NCBI GenBank assembly: GCA_934102055.1
Contig: CAKOSE010000003.1
Location: 1-64,000, forward strand
DNA: 64,000 bases
Reading direction: 5' to 3'
Source: an uncultured Bacilli bacterium
GTDB lineage: Bacteria > Bacillota_I > Bacilli_A > RF39 > UBA660
The notes below the pieces were generated by a model. That model saw only the letters and a list, made by a program, of their open reading frames with translations. It was not told the origin of the DNA and did no database searches. Position numbers and translations under genes: made by a program. Shown in pieces: positions 1-8,723 of this stretch. The stretch's first letter is position 1. Every line of letters starts with the position of its first letter.

Positions 1-115
1 TTAAAATACATTATTGAACTAAATGCAACTTGAAAAATATATAAAATATAAATTGCATTTACTGTTTAAAGTAATAGCATTAAAAAAATCACTAGATTTT
101 TTCTTCTTTTTGTGT

Positions 116-121
116 TATAAT
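116..121 (+). promoter_or_regulatory. extended -10 promoter element
   Basis: TATAAT preceded by TG one base upstream, 30 bases before the first gene. No clear -35 is visible, which is normal for an extended -10 promoter. Confidence 0.5.
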
Positions 122-150
122 AGGTCATACAAAAAAAGGGGGAAAATATC

Positions 151-1056
151 ATGGGAAAGAGACTTAAAATTTTTGAAACTAATGTATTTGATGGAAGTAT
201 GTCTTTTAAAGATTATATTAAAACTGAAATTAGTGATGAGTTTGATTCTAAAAATTTTAGTGAAAAAGAAGCAGAACTTAGAACACTTAAAGCAAGGTTT
301 TTAGCTTTGCGAGTTAAGGCAGGGCATAGATACGGTTTTGATGGTCGTAAGATAGTTGTGCCTTTTGATAATGACTGTCTAGAAGGTTCTTATTTTGAGG
401 CTGATTCTAGCATTTATGATAAGAGTGATGATCTTTATAATGTTAAGATTCCGGGGGATATTATTATTTTGACAAAGGACAATCCCGGTATTGTTATGGG
501 ATATCCAGTTTCCGATGACCCAGTTATTATTGCAGAAGACGTTAAACAAGGAATTTCCGCTTTATGTCATGTGAATATTGATAGAATAAGTTCTGAAATT
601 CCCTGCCAAATGCTTGATCTTTTAGTGAATGAATATAATTCTAATATTGAGGACTTAAAGTTTTACATTAGTTCTAATTTAAAAAAGAAACATAATAATT
701 TAATTTTTAAACCTAAATCTATAAAAAACAATCCTAATATTTGGAAGGGAAAAATAAAAAAGAAGAATTTAGAACTATCTAGTATTAAAGAACTTATTTG
801 TAAGATTAGTAATTTGTTTATTTATGAAGTTAATCAAGAACGTGCAATTGTAGACATGCTAGTAAAAAAAGGAGTTTCTCCTTCGAATATTACTGTTAGT
901 GAAAGTGATACTTTTGCAAATGATATCCTCTATTCAACAACATTTGCTAATCTTGTGAACGAAGATAAAGTTCGTGGTAAGTTTTTAGTAGGGGCTTATT
1001 ATGAAGGTACTTTTGATAGAACTTGTGATGAAGGAAGAACTAGAGTTTTAAAGTAG
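151..1056 (+). CDS. divergent YfiH/laccase-domain (polyphenol oxidase family) protein
   Basis: A 301-residue soluble protein. The middle (about residues 110-165) reads like the COG1496/YfiH core: a Gly-rich strand, then DDPVIIAEDV where the family has DCxP, then SALCHVNIDRI where it has GAVHAGWRG, followed by a helix matching the family's 'effector' helix. The C-terminus (SESDTFAND, then YSTTFANL) matches the family's CT...FYSYR ending. Key metal and catalytic residues seem only partly kept, as one Cys is replaced by Asp. The start follows a GGGGGAAAATATC ribosome site. A strong extended -10 lies just upstream, so it probably has its own promoter. The family assignment is an inference from pattern; no close match can be named. 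Confidence 0.5.
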   Translation: MGKRLKIFETNVFDGSMSFKDYIKTEISDEFDSKNFSEKEAELRTLKARFLALRVKAGHRYGFDGRKIVVPFDNDCLEGSYFEADSSIYDKSDDLYNVKIPGDIIILTKDNPGIVMGYPVSDDPVIIAEDVKQGISALCHVNIDRISSEIPCQMLDLLVNEYNSNIEDLKFYISSNLKKKHNNLIFKPKSIKNNPNIWKGKIKKKNLELSSIKELICKISNLFIYEVNQERAIVDMLVKKGVSPSNITVSESDTFANDILYSTTFANLVNEDKVRGKFLVGAYYEGTFDRTCDEGRTRVLK

Positions 1057-1137
1057 TTTTTCTTTTTTTATCTTTGTCGCTTGCTAATTAGTTTAAGTAA
1101 TGTTAAAATAGTTTATAGGAAAAAAATGAGGTGAATT

Positions 1138-1386
1138 ATGGAAAATACAATGGTATTTAGAGTTGATGAACTTGAAAATTATATGATAACTGAGACTTTA
1201 TCTCATGTTAATAATGCCCTAAATGAAAAAGGATATAATGGTATTAATCAAATTGTTGGATATTTGATGAGTGGTGATCTTGGATATATTTCTAGTTATA
1301 AAGATTGTAGAAAAAAGATTCAAAAGCTTGAAAGAGAAAAAATTCTAGAAGCATTGCTTAAGTATTATTTAAAGGACGTTAAATGA
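1138..1386 (+). CDS. ireB: IreB family regulatory phosphoprotein (UPF0297)
   Basis: An 82-residue protein whose pattern (TMVFRVDELEN near the N-terminus, GYNGINQIVGYLMSGD, YISSYKDCRKKIQKLER) is diagnostic of the UPF0297/IreB family. In Enterococcus, IreB is a small dimeric phosphoprotein acting with the IreK Ser/Thr kinase in cell-envelope stress. The gene overlaps ruvX by four bases (ATGA) and is followed by a DUF1292 gene, the usual ireB-ruvX-yrzB order of Firmicutes. The ribosome site is AATGAGGTGAATT. No Ser/Thr kinase gene of the IreK type is in this window. Confidence 0.93.
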   Translation: MENTMVFRVDELENYMITETLSHVNNALNEKGYNGINQIVGYLMSGDLGYISSYKDCRKKIQKLEREKILEALLKYYLKDVK

Positions 1387-1793
1387 GATATTTAGGACTT
1401 GATTTAGGAAAGAAGTCACTTGGACTAGCCATTTCTGATAGGACTGGAACCATCGCATCCTTTTATAAAAATATAAAGTATGTTGATGAAAATAAGCTTA
1501 TTGATGAGCTTATTTCTATAATAAATAAAGAAAGCATTGATGCTTTGGTACTAGGGTTTCCTAAAAATATGAATAACTCCATTGGATTCAGAGGACAAGA
1601 AACCTTAGAATTTAAAGGAAAACTTGAGAATATGATTAACGTTCCTATTATTCTTCAAGATGAAAGACTCTCTACTAGAATGGCCGAAAGCGTTCTTATA
1701 GATGCTGATATGAGTAGAAAAAAAAGAAAAAAAGTTATAGACGGTGTTTCAGCTGTTATAATACTAAAAAATTATTTAGATAGAAAGGAATAG
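1383..1793 (+). CDS. ruvX: putative pre-16S rRNA nuclease / Holliday junction resolvase RuvX (YqgF)
   Basis: A 136-residue RNase H-fold protein. It opens with the family signature RYLGLDLGKKSLGLAISD, whose Asp is catalytic, then has ALVLGFPKNMNNS and QDERLSTRMAE, and ends with DGVSAVIILKNYLD. Length and motifs match the family. YqgF proteins are linked to 5' maturation of 16S rRNA and, from the fold, to Holliday junction cleavage. Its start overlaps the ireB stop, so the two are translationally coupled. Confidence 0.93.
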   Translation: MRYLGLDLGKKSLGLAISDRTGTIASFYKNIKYVDENKLIDELISIINKESIDALVLGFPKNMNNSIGFRGQETLEFKGKLENMINVPIILQDERLSTRMAESVLIDADMSRKKRKKVIDGVSAVIILKNYLDRKE

Positions 1794-1797
1794 TAAT

Positions 1798-2142
1798 ATG
1801 ACTGATAACGAAAAGAAAATGATTGATGAAAAAATGAAAGCTAATAAAAATGAACTAAGTGAAGATATGTTTATTGGTTTTAATGAAAATGGTGAAGAAA
1901 AGGTTTTTTACAAATTACTTGAATTTGACTCTGAAGAAACAGGAAAACATTATTTAGCCTATACAGATAATGAATGTGATGAAAATGGTAATCTAAAAGC
2001 ATATGGCTCTGTTGTTATTTCAGACGGAGATTATATGAAATTAGAAGCAATAACTACTGAGAAAGAGTGGAAAGTTATTGAAACTGCTCTTAGAGTTCTC
2101 CAAGATGAAATTAAGGGTGGTAATGATGAGGAAGACAAGTAA
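1798..2142 (+). CDS. DUF1292 family protein (YrzB-like)
   Basis: A 114-residue acidic protein with a single DUF1292 domain (about residues 27-100: EKVFYKLLEFDSEETGKHYL and KAYGSVVISDGDYMKLEAI). The family always sits near ruvX and ireB in Firmicutes, as here; its biochemical role is unknown. It starts four bases after ruvX and ends 16-19 bases past the proposed mltG start, so the genes form one operon. Confidence 0.9.
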   Translation: MTDNEKKMIDEKMKANKNELSEDMFIGFNENGEEKVFYKLLEFDSEETGKHYLAYTDNECDENGNLKAYGSVVISDGDYMKLEAITTEKEWKVIETALRVLQDEIKGGNDEEDK

Positions 2143-3199
2143 ATATAAACTTTTAAATATAATTCTTGGTTTTATCTTAGGAATTTGTATTTTATTCATT
2201 TGTCTCATTATGTATTTTATGAGTCCCTCATCATCTTCCTCTAAAGATGTAGACTTTATTGTAAATGATGGCGATTCTCTAAATATAATAGCAAGTAATC
2301 TAAAAAAAGAAGGTCTTATCAAAAATGAAAAATTCTTTCTTCTGTATATAGTTCTTAAAGATTCAAAAGAAATATATGCCGCAAAATATAAACTAAATAG
2401 AAACATGAATCTTAGAGACATTGTAGAGACTTTAAAAAAAGGTGGAGTCAATAAAGATGAAATCACCATTACTTTCAAAGAAGGACTTAACATGAGACAA
2501 ATTGCCAAAATCATTTCTAAAGAAACTAATAATTCATATAATGATGTAATTGGTTTATCTAATGATGAAACCTATATTAATGAACTTAGTAAAAAGTACT
2601 GGTTTATAACTAAAGATCTTAAAAATAAAAATCTTTATTACAAACTTGAAGGATATCTATTCCCAGACTCTTATAATTTTAGCTCAAAAGACGTAACTGT
2701 TCGTGAAATATTCGATGAAATGATTCTTCACATGGATAAAGTTTTATCTAAATATAAAAACGATATCAATAAGAGTGGTTATAGTGTTCATCAAATTCTT
2801 ACTATGGCTTCAGTCGTTGAACTTGAAGTTAAACAAGATAGTAGAAGTGATATTGCTGGTCTTTTCTATAACAGATTAAAAGCTAAGATGAATCTTGGTA
2901 GTGACCCTACTAGTTACTATGGAGTAAAAAAAGAAATGACTTCAGAACTTTATCAATCTGAGTATGATGATGCTAATCTATACAATACAAGAAGTTCTTC
3001 AATGGCAGGTAAACTTCCTGTAGGGCCTATTTGTAATCCATCAAAAGGGGCAATAGTCGCAGCAATAAAGCCTAGTAAGCATGAATACTACTATTTTGTT
3101 ACAGATAAAAATGGTAAAGTTTATTTAACTAAAGATTATGAAACACATAATAAAGTAATATTAGATTTAAAAAACAAGGGATTGTGGTTTGAATGGTAA
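2126..3199 (+). CDS. mltG: endolytic murein transglycosylase MltG
   Basis: A membrane-anchored lytic transglycosylase that cuts nascent peptidoglycan strands at the membrane. One N-terminal membrane segment (about residues 9-32) is followed by a LysM-like subdomain and the YceG fold with YLFPDSYNF and the catalytic Glu in MASVVELEVK; the family's DPTSYYG substrate loop follows. The ORF is open further upstream, but AAGGGTGG at 2113-2120 places the start at the second ATG of an ATGATG pair (2123 is the alternative). It precedes trmR, as in Bacillus yrrL-yrrM. Confidence 0.92.
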   Translation: MRKTSKYKLLNIILGFILGICILFICLIMYFMSPSSSSSKDVDFIVNDGDSLNIIASNLKKEGLIKNEKFFLLYIVLKDSKEIYAAKYKLNRNMNLRDIVETLKKGGVNKDEITITFKEGLNMRQIAKIISKETNNSYNDVIGLSNDETYINELSKKYWFITKDLKNKNLYYKLEGYLFPDSYNFSSKDVTVREIFDEMILHMDKVLSKYKNDINKSGYSVHQILTMASVVELEVKQDSRSDIAGLFYNRLKAKMNLGSDPTSYYGVKKEMTSELYQSEYDDANLYNTRSSSMAGKLPVGPICNPSKGAIVAAIKPSKHEYYYFVTDKNGKVYLTKDYETHNKVILDLKNKGLWFEW

Positions 3200-3792
3200 A
3201 TAATGTTTATAGTAATTTAAAAGAAATAAAAAGAGAAGCTCTTGATGAAAATGTTCCAATTATGCAAGATGATACTATTGATTTTATAACTGACTTTATT
3301 GCAGATAAAAGAGTTAAAAAAATTCTTGAAGTTGGTACCGCAGTAGGATACTCTGCTATTATGATGGCACTTTCATCTCCTCTTGTAACAGTAGTAACTA
3401 TCGAAAAAGATAAAGATAGATATATTAAAGCTCTTAAAAATGTAAAAAAAATGGGACTTGAAGATAGAATTATTCTTATCTATAATGATGCCTTAGAAGT
3501 TAAACTTAAAGAAAAATTTGATCTTATTATTATAGATGCAGCAAAAAGCAAAAATAAAGAGTTCTTTTCTCATTTTGAAAGTAATTTAGATGTAAACGGT
3601 TCTATAATAACAGATAATTTAAGTTTTCATGGATACGTTGAAAAAGATCTTAGTGAAATATCAAGTAGAAACGTAAGAGGACTTGTAAGAAAGATAAGAG
3701 CATATATTCAGTTCTTAAACAATAATATCAAATACAAAACTAAGTTTTATGAGATTGGTGATGGTATTTCCGTTACAGAAAGAAGGCTTTGA
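3193..3792 (+). CDS. trmR: tRNA 5-hydroxyuridine methyltransferase (TrmR/YrrM-like)
   Basis: A 199-residue SAM-dependent O-methyltransferase of the COG4122 type. Motif I is KILEVGTAVGYSAIMMA, followed by VTIEKDKDR for ribose binding and FDLIIIDAAKSKN for the metal and catalytic site. Its place between mltG and two U32-peptidase-like genes matches Bacillus yrrM-yrrN-yrrO, where TrmR methylates the wobble ho5U made by TrhP1/TrhP2 to give mo5U. It overlaps mltG by 7 bases. The specific substrate is inferred from context. Confidence 0.85.
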   Translation: MVNNVYSNLKEIKREALDENVPIMQDDTIDFITDFIADKRVKKILEVGTAVGYSAIMMALSSPLVTVVTIEKDKDRYIKALKNVKKMGLEDRIILIYNDALEVKLKEKFDLIIIDAAKSKNKEFFSHFESNLDVNGSIITDNLSFHGYVEKDLSEISSRNVRGLVRKIRAYIQFLNNNIKYKTKFYEIGDGISVTERRL

Positions 3793-3793
3793 T

Positions 3794-4630
3794 ATGAAAA
3801 TTATTTATAGAACAAGTAAAAATAAGGAAGCAAGTGCTATCCTTTTTGGTTTAAAAGGCTTTTCCATTTATGACAATGTTATAACCTTAGAAGAAATTAA
3901 CTCTATAACTAGTGATATATATTTATCCATTGATAAAAACTTATTTGATGAAGATTTAGAAAGCTTAGAAAAAGTTCTTAGTGTTATAGATAACTATGAC
4001 ATAAAAGGTATTTTCTTTTACGATCTTGCAGTTTTAAGTATTGCTAAAAGACTTAGTATTAAAACTAAACTTATATGGAATCAAAACTTTCTAGTAACCA
4101 ATTATAAAACTTGCAATTTCTATTATAATGAAGGAGTAAGTGGAGCTTTAATCTCATCTGAGATAACTATTGATGAAATCATCGATATTGCTAAAAATAC
4201 CAAACTAGAGCTATTTGTTAATATTTTTGGTCACCAACTTATGGGAGTTTCCAAAAGAGCCTTAATCAGTAATTATTTTTCTTATTATGGCATTTCAAAT
4301 GAAAAAGATCTTAACTATATGATAGAAAAAAATGAAAAATTTCCAGTAGTAGAAAATAGTATTTGTACTAGAATATATACCAAAGATGTTCTTAATGGAA
4401 TAAGATACTTAAAAAGACTTAAAGATGCAGGAATAAAATACTTAATTATTGATGATATATTTTTAGAAAGTGAAGTTTCTCAAAAAATAAAAGATATTTT
4501 TGAAAAGAGTATTTTGTCTTGTAACGATGCTGATCTTTTAAAATATGAATCCTTAATTAAAGACATAATTCCTAATTCTGGGCCTTTGTTCCTAGATAAA
4601 AAAACTATATATAGGGTGAAGAAAAAATGA
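3794..4630 (+). CDS. trhP1: U32 peptidase-like tRNA hydroxylation protein TrhP1 (YrrN-like)
   Basis: A 278-residue TIM-barrel-like protein of the peptidase U32 family, short form. In Bacillus the YrrN/YrrO pair is needed to hydroxylate U34 of some tRNAs from prephenate. The reading frame opens 45 bases upstream inside trmR, but AGAAAGAAGG at 3778-3787 and the trmR stop at 3792 favour the ATG at 3794 (MKIIYRTSK). It lacks the Cys cluster that its partner carries, as is usual for P1. Its stop overlaps trhP2 by four bases. Confidence 0.8.
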   Translation: MKIIYRTSKNKEASAILFGLKGFSIYDNVITLEEINSITSDIYLSIDKNLFDEDLESLEKVLSVIDNYDIKGIFFYDLAVLSIAKRLSIKTKLIWNQNFLVTNYKTCNFYYNEGVSGALISSEITIDEIIDIAKNTKLELFVNIFGHQLMGVSKRALISNYFSYYGISNEKDLNYMIEKNEKFPVVENSICTRIYTKDVLNGIRYLKRLKDAGIKYLIIDDIFLESEVSQKIKDIFEKSILSCNDADLLKYESLIKDIIPNSGPLFLDKKTIYRVKKK

Positions 4631-5802
4631 TAGAATTACTTTCTCCAGCAGGAGACTTAGAAAAATTAAAAATAGCATATTTATATGGTGCAGATGCATG
4701 TTATATTGGAGGACAAAACTACAGTTTAAGAGCTAATGCCAATAATTTTTCCAAAGAAGATATTAAAGAAGCTTGCTCATACGCACATAAACTTGGTAAA
4801 AAGCTTTATGTAACTGTTAATATTGTTTTTCATAACGAAGATACCTCTTCCTTATGTGAATATCTAAAATATCTAGAAGAATGCCAAGTTGATGCAATTA
4901 TTGTAAGCGATCCCTTAGTAATAGACTTAGTAAATAAAAAAAATATTAATCTTGAAATTCATTTAAGTACCCAAGCATCTACTAGTAATAGTGAAAGTGT
5001 TAAGTACTGGCTTTCTAAAGGAGTTAAAAGAGTAGTTTTAGCTCGTGAAGTTGGAGCATCTTCAATAAAAAAAATAATCCACGAAACAGGAGCAGACATA
5101 GAAGTCTTTCTTCATGGTGCAATGTGTACATGTTTCTCTGGAAGATGTGTTCTTTCAAACTATTTTACAAACAGAGATTCAAATCGAGGAGGATGTGCCC
5201 AAGTATGTAGATTTGTTTTCGATCTTGATCAAAAAAGGGATAATAAATATTCCATTGCAACGAAAGATCTTAATCTTAGTTACTATATTCCCGATCTAAT
5301 TGAAATGGGAGTATCTTCCCTAAAAATTGAAGGAAGAATGAGAAGTAGTTATTATATTGCAACAGTAATTAGTTGTTATCGAAAACTAATTGATGCATAT
5401 TATAATAATAGCTTTAATGAAGAACTTCTAAAAAAAGTTTCAAAAATCCTGTTTAGAGCTTCTAATAGAGAATCTTCCTCTCAGTATTTTAAAGGATTTG
5501 CAGATCAAAGTGATCAATATTATGGAGATAGAATGGAAGTTTCTAATCAAGACTTTTTAGGAATAGTTCTTGGTTATGACAGTAAAAATAAAATGCTCAT
5601 TATAGAGCAAAGAAATTACTTTAAAAAAGGCGATAGTGCTATTATATTTACCCCTTTCTTAGAAGAATACGAAATAAATTTTTCAAAGATATATAATAAC
5701 GATTTAGAAGAACTTGATTGTGCTAGACATCCTAGAGAAATCATAAAGATACCATTTGACAAAGCTTTACCAAAAAATTCCATGATGAGGGTAAAACTTT
5801 AG
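4627..5802 (+). CDS. trhP2: U32 family tRNA hydroxylation protein TrhP2 (YrrO-like)
   Basis: A 391-residue U32 family protein. It opens with ELLSPAGDLEKLKIAYLYGA, the U32 signature, then has EIHLSTQAS and the PS01276-like block EVFLHGAMCTCFSGRCVLS followed by GGCAQVCR. Those Cys residues probably hold an iron-sulfur cluster. SLKIEGRMRSSYYIA matches the conserved family C-terminal helix. The family is tied to prephenate-dependent 5-hydroxylation of U34 in tRNA. Translationally coupled to trhP1 through an ATGA overlap. Confidence 0.88.
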   Translation: MIELLSPAGDLEKLKIAYLYGADACYIGGQNYSLRANANNFSKEDIKEACSYAHKLGKKLYVTVNIVFHNEDTSSLCEYLKYLEECQVDAIIVSDPLVIDLVNKKNINLEIHLSTQASTSNSESVKYWLSKGVKRVVLAREVGASSIKKIIHETGADIEVFLHGAMCTCFSGRCVLSNYFTNRDSNRGGCAQVCRFVFDLDQKRDNKYSIATKDLNLSYYIPDLIEMGVSSLKIEGRMRSSYYIATVISCYRKLIDAYYNNSFNEELLKKVSKILFRASNRESSSQYFKGFADQSDQYYGDRMEVSNQDFLGIVLGYDSKNKMLIIEQRNYFKKGDSAIIFTPFLEEYEINFSKIYNNDLEELDCARHPREIIKIPFDKALPKNSMMRVKL

Positions 5803-5811
5803 ACAATTCTC

Positions 5812-5840
5812 TTGACAAATTGTCAAAAGAATAGTATCCT
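5812..5840 (+). promoter_or_regulatory. sigma-A type promoter of greA
   Basis: TTGACA at 5812-5817, a 17-base spacer and TATCCT at 5835-5840, 33 bases before the greA ATG. The -35 lies inside a small dyad (GACAATT..AATTGTC), which could be part of an operator. Confidence 0.65.
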
Positions 5841-5872
5841 TTTAGATAGTTCAAATTTGTGAGGTGATTAAC

Positions 5873-6346
5873 ATGTCTTCAGAGAAAAAGATTTTCTTAA
5901 CTCAAGAAGGATATGATGAAATAAAAGAAGAATTAAATTATTTAATTAATACTAAAAGACCTGAAAATATTATTGCAATAAAAGAAGCAAGAGCTTTAGG
6001 GGATCTTTCCGAAAATGCAGATTATGATGCTGCTAGAAACGAACAAGCTGAAATAGAAGCTAGAATCAAAAAACTAGAAGCTATTATGGACAATGTTCAA
6101 ATTATAGAAGAAGTATCTACCGATTCTGTAGGACTTGGTAATACTGTTAAGATTTCATACGTTGATGATGAAGATGATTTAGATGAATACAAAATTGTTG
6201 GTAGTCAAGAAGCAGATCCTTTTGAAAGTAAAATTTCAAATGAATCTCCTATTGCAAAGGCCTTAATGGGGCATAAAGTAGGAGACGTTGTATCTGTTGA
6301 AAGTCCTAATGGCAGTTATGATGTAAAAATTATTAATATAGCATAA
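5873..6346 (+). CDS. greA: transcription elongation factor GreA
   Basis: A 157-residue GreA. The N-terminal coiled coil (about residues 5-75) includes LTQEGYDEIKEELNYL, EARALGDLSENADYDAA and the tip acidic residues; the C-terminal FKBP-like domain has SPIAKALMGHKVGD. GreA stimulates transcript cleavage in backtracked RNA polymerase. The ATG at 5873 is preferred to the GTG at 5864, because GAGGTG at 5861-5866 is the ribosome site. It has its own promoter and a terminator right after the stop. Confidence 0.95.
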   Translation: MSSEKKIFLTQEGYDEIKEELNYLINTKRPENIIAIKEARALGDLSENADYDAARNEQAEIEARIKKLEAIMDNVQIIEEVSTDSVGLGNTVKISYVDDEDDLDEYKIVGSQEADPFESKISNESPIAKALMGHKVGDVVSVESPNGSYDVKIINIA

Positions 6347-6370
6347 GAACTAGAAATAGTTCTTTTTCTT
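6346..6370 (+). terminator. rho-independent terminator of greA
   Basis: AGAACTA, GAAA loop, TAGTTCT, then a T-rich tail. Confidence 0.8.
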
Positions 6371-6388
6371 GAATAGGTTGGTGAAGGT

Positions 6389-7528
6389 ATGGAAGAATTT
6401 AATAAAAAAGATGTTATTACTATGAAATTACTTCATTATTTTATAACTGAAAAGGGTTATAGTCCGGTTGTTCTTCATGGTGCTCAAAATGAAATATGGC
6501 TTGAAAACATGAATAGCGATTATAAAATTGTTAGAATTGTTTCAGGTTATATTCACAATAAAGAACAATTAAACTTTGATGTATTTAAAACAAAAAAAAT
6601 AGTAAAAAATATAAAAAGAAAAACACTTAATATAAGTATGCCTGTTCTTAGTATATTCATTGATTTAGGAGATAACGTTGAACTTAGTCATGAAAAAGGT
6701 ATTGACTTTGTATCACTTAATAACATAAAAGATATAAAGAAATATGATTTTTTATATAAGTATTTTCCAGATATCGATAAAAAACTTAAGTTTTCTGAAA
6801 AAGGAATGAATTTATTCCTAAAAATTACTGAAGATATAAATAAAAAAAATATGGAAGATGCCCGTAGAGTAGAAGAACTTTTCAAACCAAGAGTTCCTAT
6901 TATGACTTATATATTAATAGCAATAAATGTTTTAATCTTCCTAGTAGGAATGATATTCGGCATAAATGAAGTCTTAACTTACTTCTTTGCTAATAACCGT
7001 TCTTTAGTCTTAGAGGGCGAGTATTATAGACTATTTACTTCAATGTTTCTGCATGCCAATATTTTTCATATAGGATTTAATATGTATGCTTTATATTTAT
7101 TAGGCTCACAAGCCGAAGGTTTCTTTGGTAAAATTAAGTTCTTAATTATCTACTTATTAAGTGGACTATCAGGAAGTCTTTTATCAATGCTACTTAACCA
7201 AAGTTCATTCTCACTAGGAGCAAGTGGAGCTATATTCGGTATCCTTGGAGCACTTCTATACTTTGGATTCAACTATAGAGTATATCTAGGAAATACATTA
7301 CTAAAAGAAATAGTTCCAGTTATTTTAATTAACTTAGTATTTGGTTTTTATCTTAGTGGTGTAGACAACTTTGCACACATCGGAGGACTAGTCGGAGGTC
7401 TTGTTACCGCTATGGCAGTAGGATTTAATACAAAGTCTAATAAAAGTGATAGAATTAATGGTATTATTATTACCTGTTTATTATTTGCATTTTTAATATT
7501 TATGAATTTCTTTTATAAGGGAATATAA
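6389..7528 (+). CDS. rhomboid family intramembrane serine protease
   Basis: A 379-residue protein with an N-terminal cytoplasmic domain of about 170 residues and a C-terminal rhomboid domain with six or seven membrane segments. The catalytic Ser is in LGASGAIFG and the catalytic His in FAHIGGLVGG; the HANIFHIGFNMYAL motif supplies the oxyanion His and Asn. Arrangement and length resemble Bacillus YqgP (GluP), which cleaves membrane proteins. The substrate is unknown. Confidence 0.9.
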   Translation: MEEFNKKDVITMKLLHYFITEKGYSPVVLHGAQNEIWLENMNSDYKIVRIVSGYIHNKEQLNFDVFKTKKIVKNIKRKTLNISMPVLSIFIDLGDNVELSHEKGIDFVSLNNIKDIKKYDFLYKYFPDIDKKLKFSEKGMNLFLKITEDINKKNMEDARRVEELFKPRVPIMTYILIAINVLIFLVGMIFGINEVLTYFFANNRSLVLEGEYYRLFTSMFLHANIFHIGFNMYALYLLGSQAEGFFGKIKFLIIYLLSGLSGSLLSMLLNQSSFSLGASGAIFGILGALLYFGFNYRVYLGNTLLKEIVPVILINLVFGFYLSGVDNFAHIGGLVGGLVTAMAVGFNTKSNKSDRINGIIITCLLFAFLIFMNFFYKGI

Positions 7529-7553
7529 AACTCCATTTTAGGAGTTTTTTTTC
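7528..7553 (+). terminator. rho-independent terminator
   Basis: AAACTCC, ATTTTA loop, GGAGTTT, then a long T run. Confidence 0.8.
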
Positions 7554-7593
7554 TCTTTGTTTTATGTTATACTTTTATAGTAGGAGTATGGTT

Positions 7594-8403
7594 ATGGATA
7601 AGTTTTTAAATGTTAAAATAGTTTTTATTGATATAGATGGTACTCTCGTAAATAATAGAAAAAGAGTTACTTTAAAGACTAGAAAAGCCATAAGAGGACT
7701 TGTTTGCCGTGGTATTTATGTCGTTTTAACAACAGGAAGAAATGCCTTTCATACTATTGATAAATCTAGGAGAGCCTTAGCATCAAGTATTATCATATCC
7801 TCGAATGGTTCTGAAATCTATGATTATAAAAACAAAAAAACTATTTATATCGATGAAATAGATAATGATAAGATCCTAGAAATGTGGAGATTTTGCAACT
7901 TAAACAAAGTCGGAGTTCTTATTAATTCCTTAGATGGAAAATATATAAATAAATATCTAATAGGAAAAGACAAAGAAAACAGTATCTTAATAACAAACGA
8001 AAAAGAATTAAAAAAGATAACCATATCTCAAGTTGTACTTATCTCTAATAATTTAGAAAATATGATGAAAACAAAAGAATTTATCAATAAAATTGGTCTT
8101 TGTATTACCAGTTACTCAGAAAGTTTTCTAGATAATACCATTTCTGATAGATATAGACTTGATATCAATAATAAAGGAGTCTCAAAAGGAAAAGCAATAA
8201 AAATACTTCTTAACGAACTTAATATAAAAAAAGAAGAAAGTCTTTGCTTTGGAGATTATTATAATGATATAGATATGTTTATGGAATGTGGCATCAAAGT
8301 CGCAATGGGTAATGCCTGTGATGATTTAAAAAAAATAAGTGACTATGTTACTTTATCTAACGAGGAAAATGGAGTAGCAGAGTTTATAAATAAATATTTA
8401 TAG
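7594..8403 (+). CDS. HAD-IIB (Cof-type) phosphatase
   Basis: A 269-residue HAD hydrolase. Motif I is FIDIDGTLV with the two catalytic Asp; motif II is LTTGR; motif III uses Lys of SKGKAIKIL; motif IV is CFGDYYNDIDMF. The cap is of the Cof C2b type. Such enzymes dephosphorylate small phosphorylated metabolites such as sugars or flavins, and the substrate cannot be told here. AGGAG at 7582-7586 favours the ATG at 7594 over those at 7564 and 7588. Confidence 0.87.
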   Translation: MDKFLNVKIVFIDIDGTLVNNRKRVTLKTRKAIRGLVCRGIYVVLTTGRNAFHTIDKSRRALASSIIISSNGSEIYDYKNKKTIYIDEIDNDKILEMWRFCNLNKVGVLINSLDGKYINKYLIGKDKENSILITNEKELKKITISQVVLISNNLENMMKTKEFINKIGLCITSYSESFLDNTISDRYRLDINNKGVSKGKAIKILLNELNIKKEESLCFGDYYNDIDMFMECGIKVAMGNACDDLKKISDYVTLSNEENGVAEFINKYL

Positions 8404-8415
8404 GAGGAGATTCAT

Positions 8416-8718
8416 TTGGATTTAGTTATTGTTATACTTCTTATAATTGCAGTAGTAGTACTTTATAGAGATGTTAAATTTGTTACTTATTTAATTGGAA
8501 TACTTGAAATATTCTTTAGAATAATTCATTATATCGGAGATAATTTATCTCTTGTTAATATCAATCCTTTTATAAATAAGTATATACCATCTTCATTGTT
8601 TTCCATAATATCTAGATATACCCAAGGAATGGTAAGAGATATCTTGTGTTGGATACTCGTAATAATATTTATTATGTTTTTAGTATATCTAATTAAATAT
8701 CTAATAAAAAGGAAGTGA
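8416..8718 (+). CDS. small two-segment membrane protein of unknown function
   Basis: A 100-residue protein not recognised as any family. A very hydrophobic N-terminal segment (about residues 2-18), an amphipathic middle and a C-terminal membrane segment (about 76-97) ending in a basic KYLIKRK tail. It starts with TTG after a perfect AGGAGGAG site. It overlaps the alternative upstream start of the next gene, so it is probably co-expressed with the pilin-like protein. Confidence 0.7.
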   Translation: MDLVIVILLIIAVVVLYRDVKFVTYLIGILEIFFRIIHYIGDNLSLVNINPFINKYIPSSLFSIISRYTQGMVRDILCWILVIIFIMFLVYLIKYLIKRK

Positions 8719-8723
8719 TTGCC

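Noticed and set aside
23..304. 93-residue open frame at the window start
   Set aside because: It overlaps the first gene in another frame, has no ribosome site and a low-complexity Lys/Leu/Phe content.
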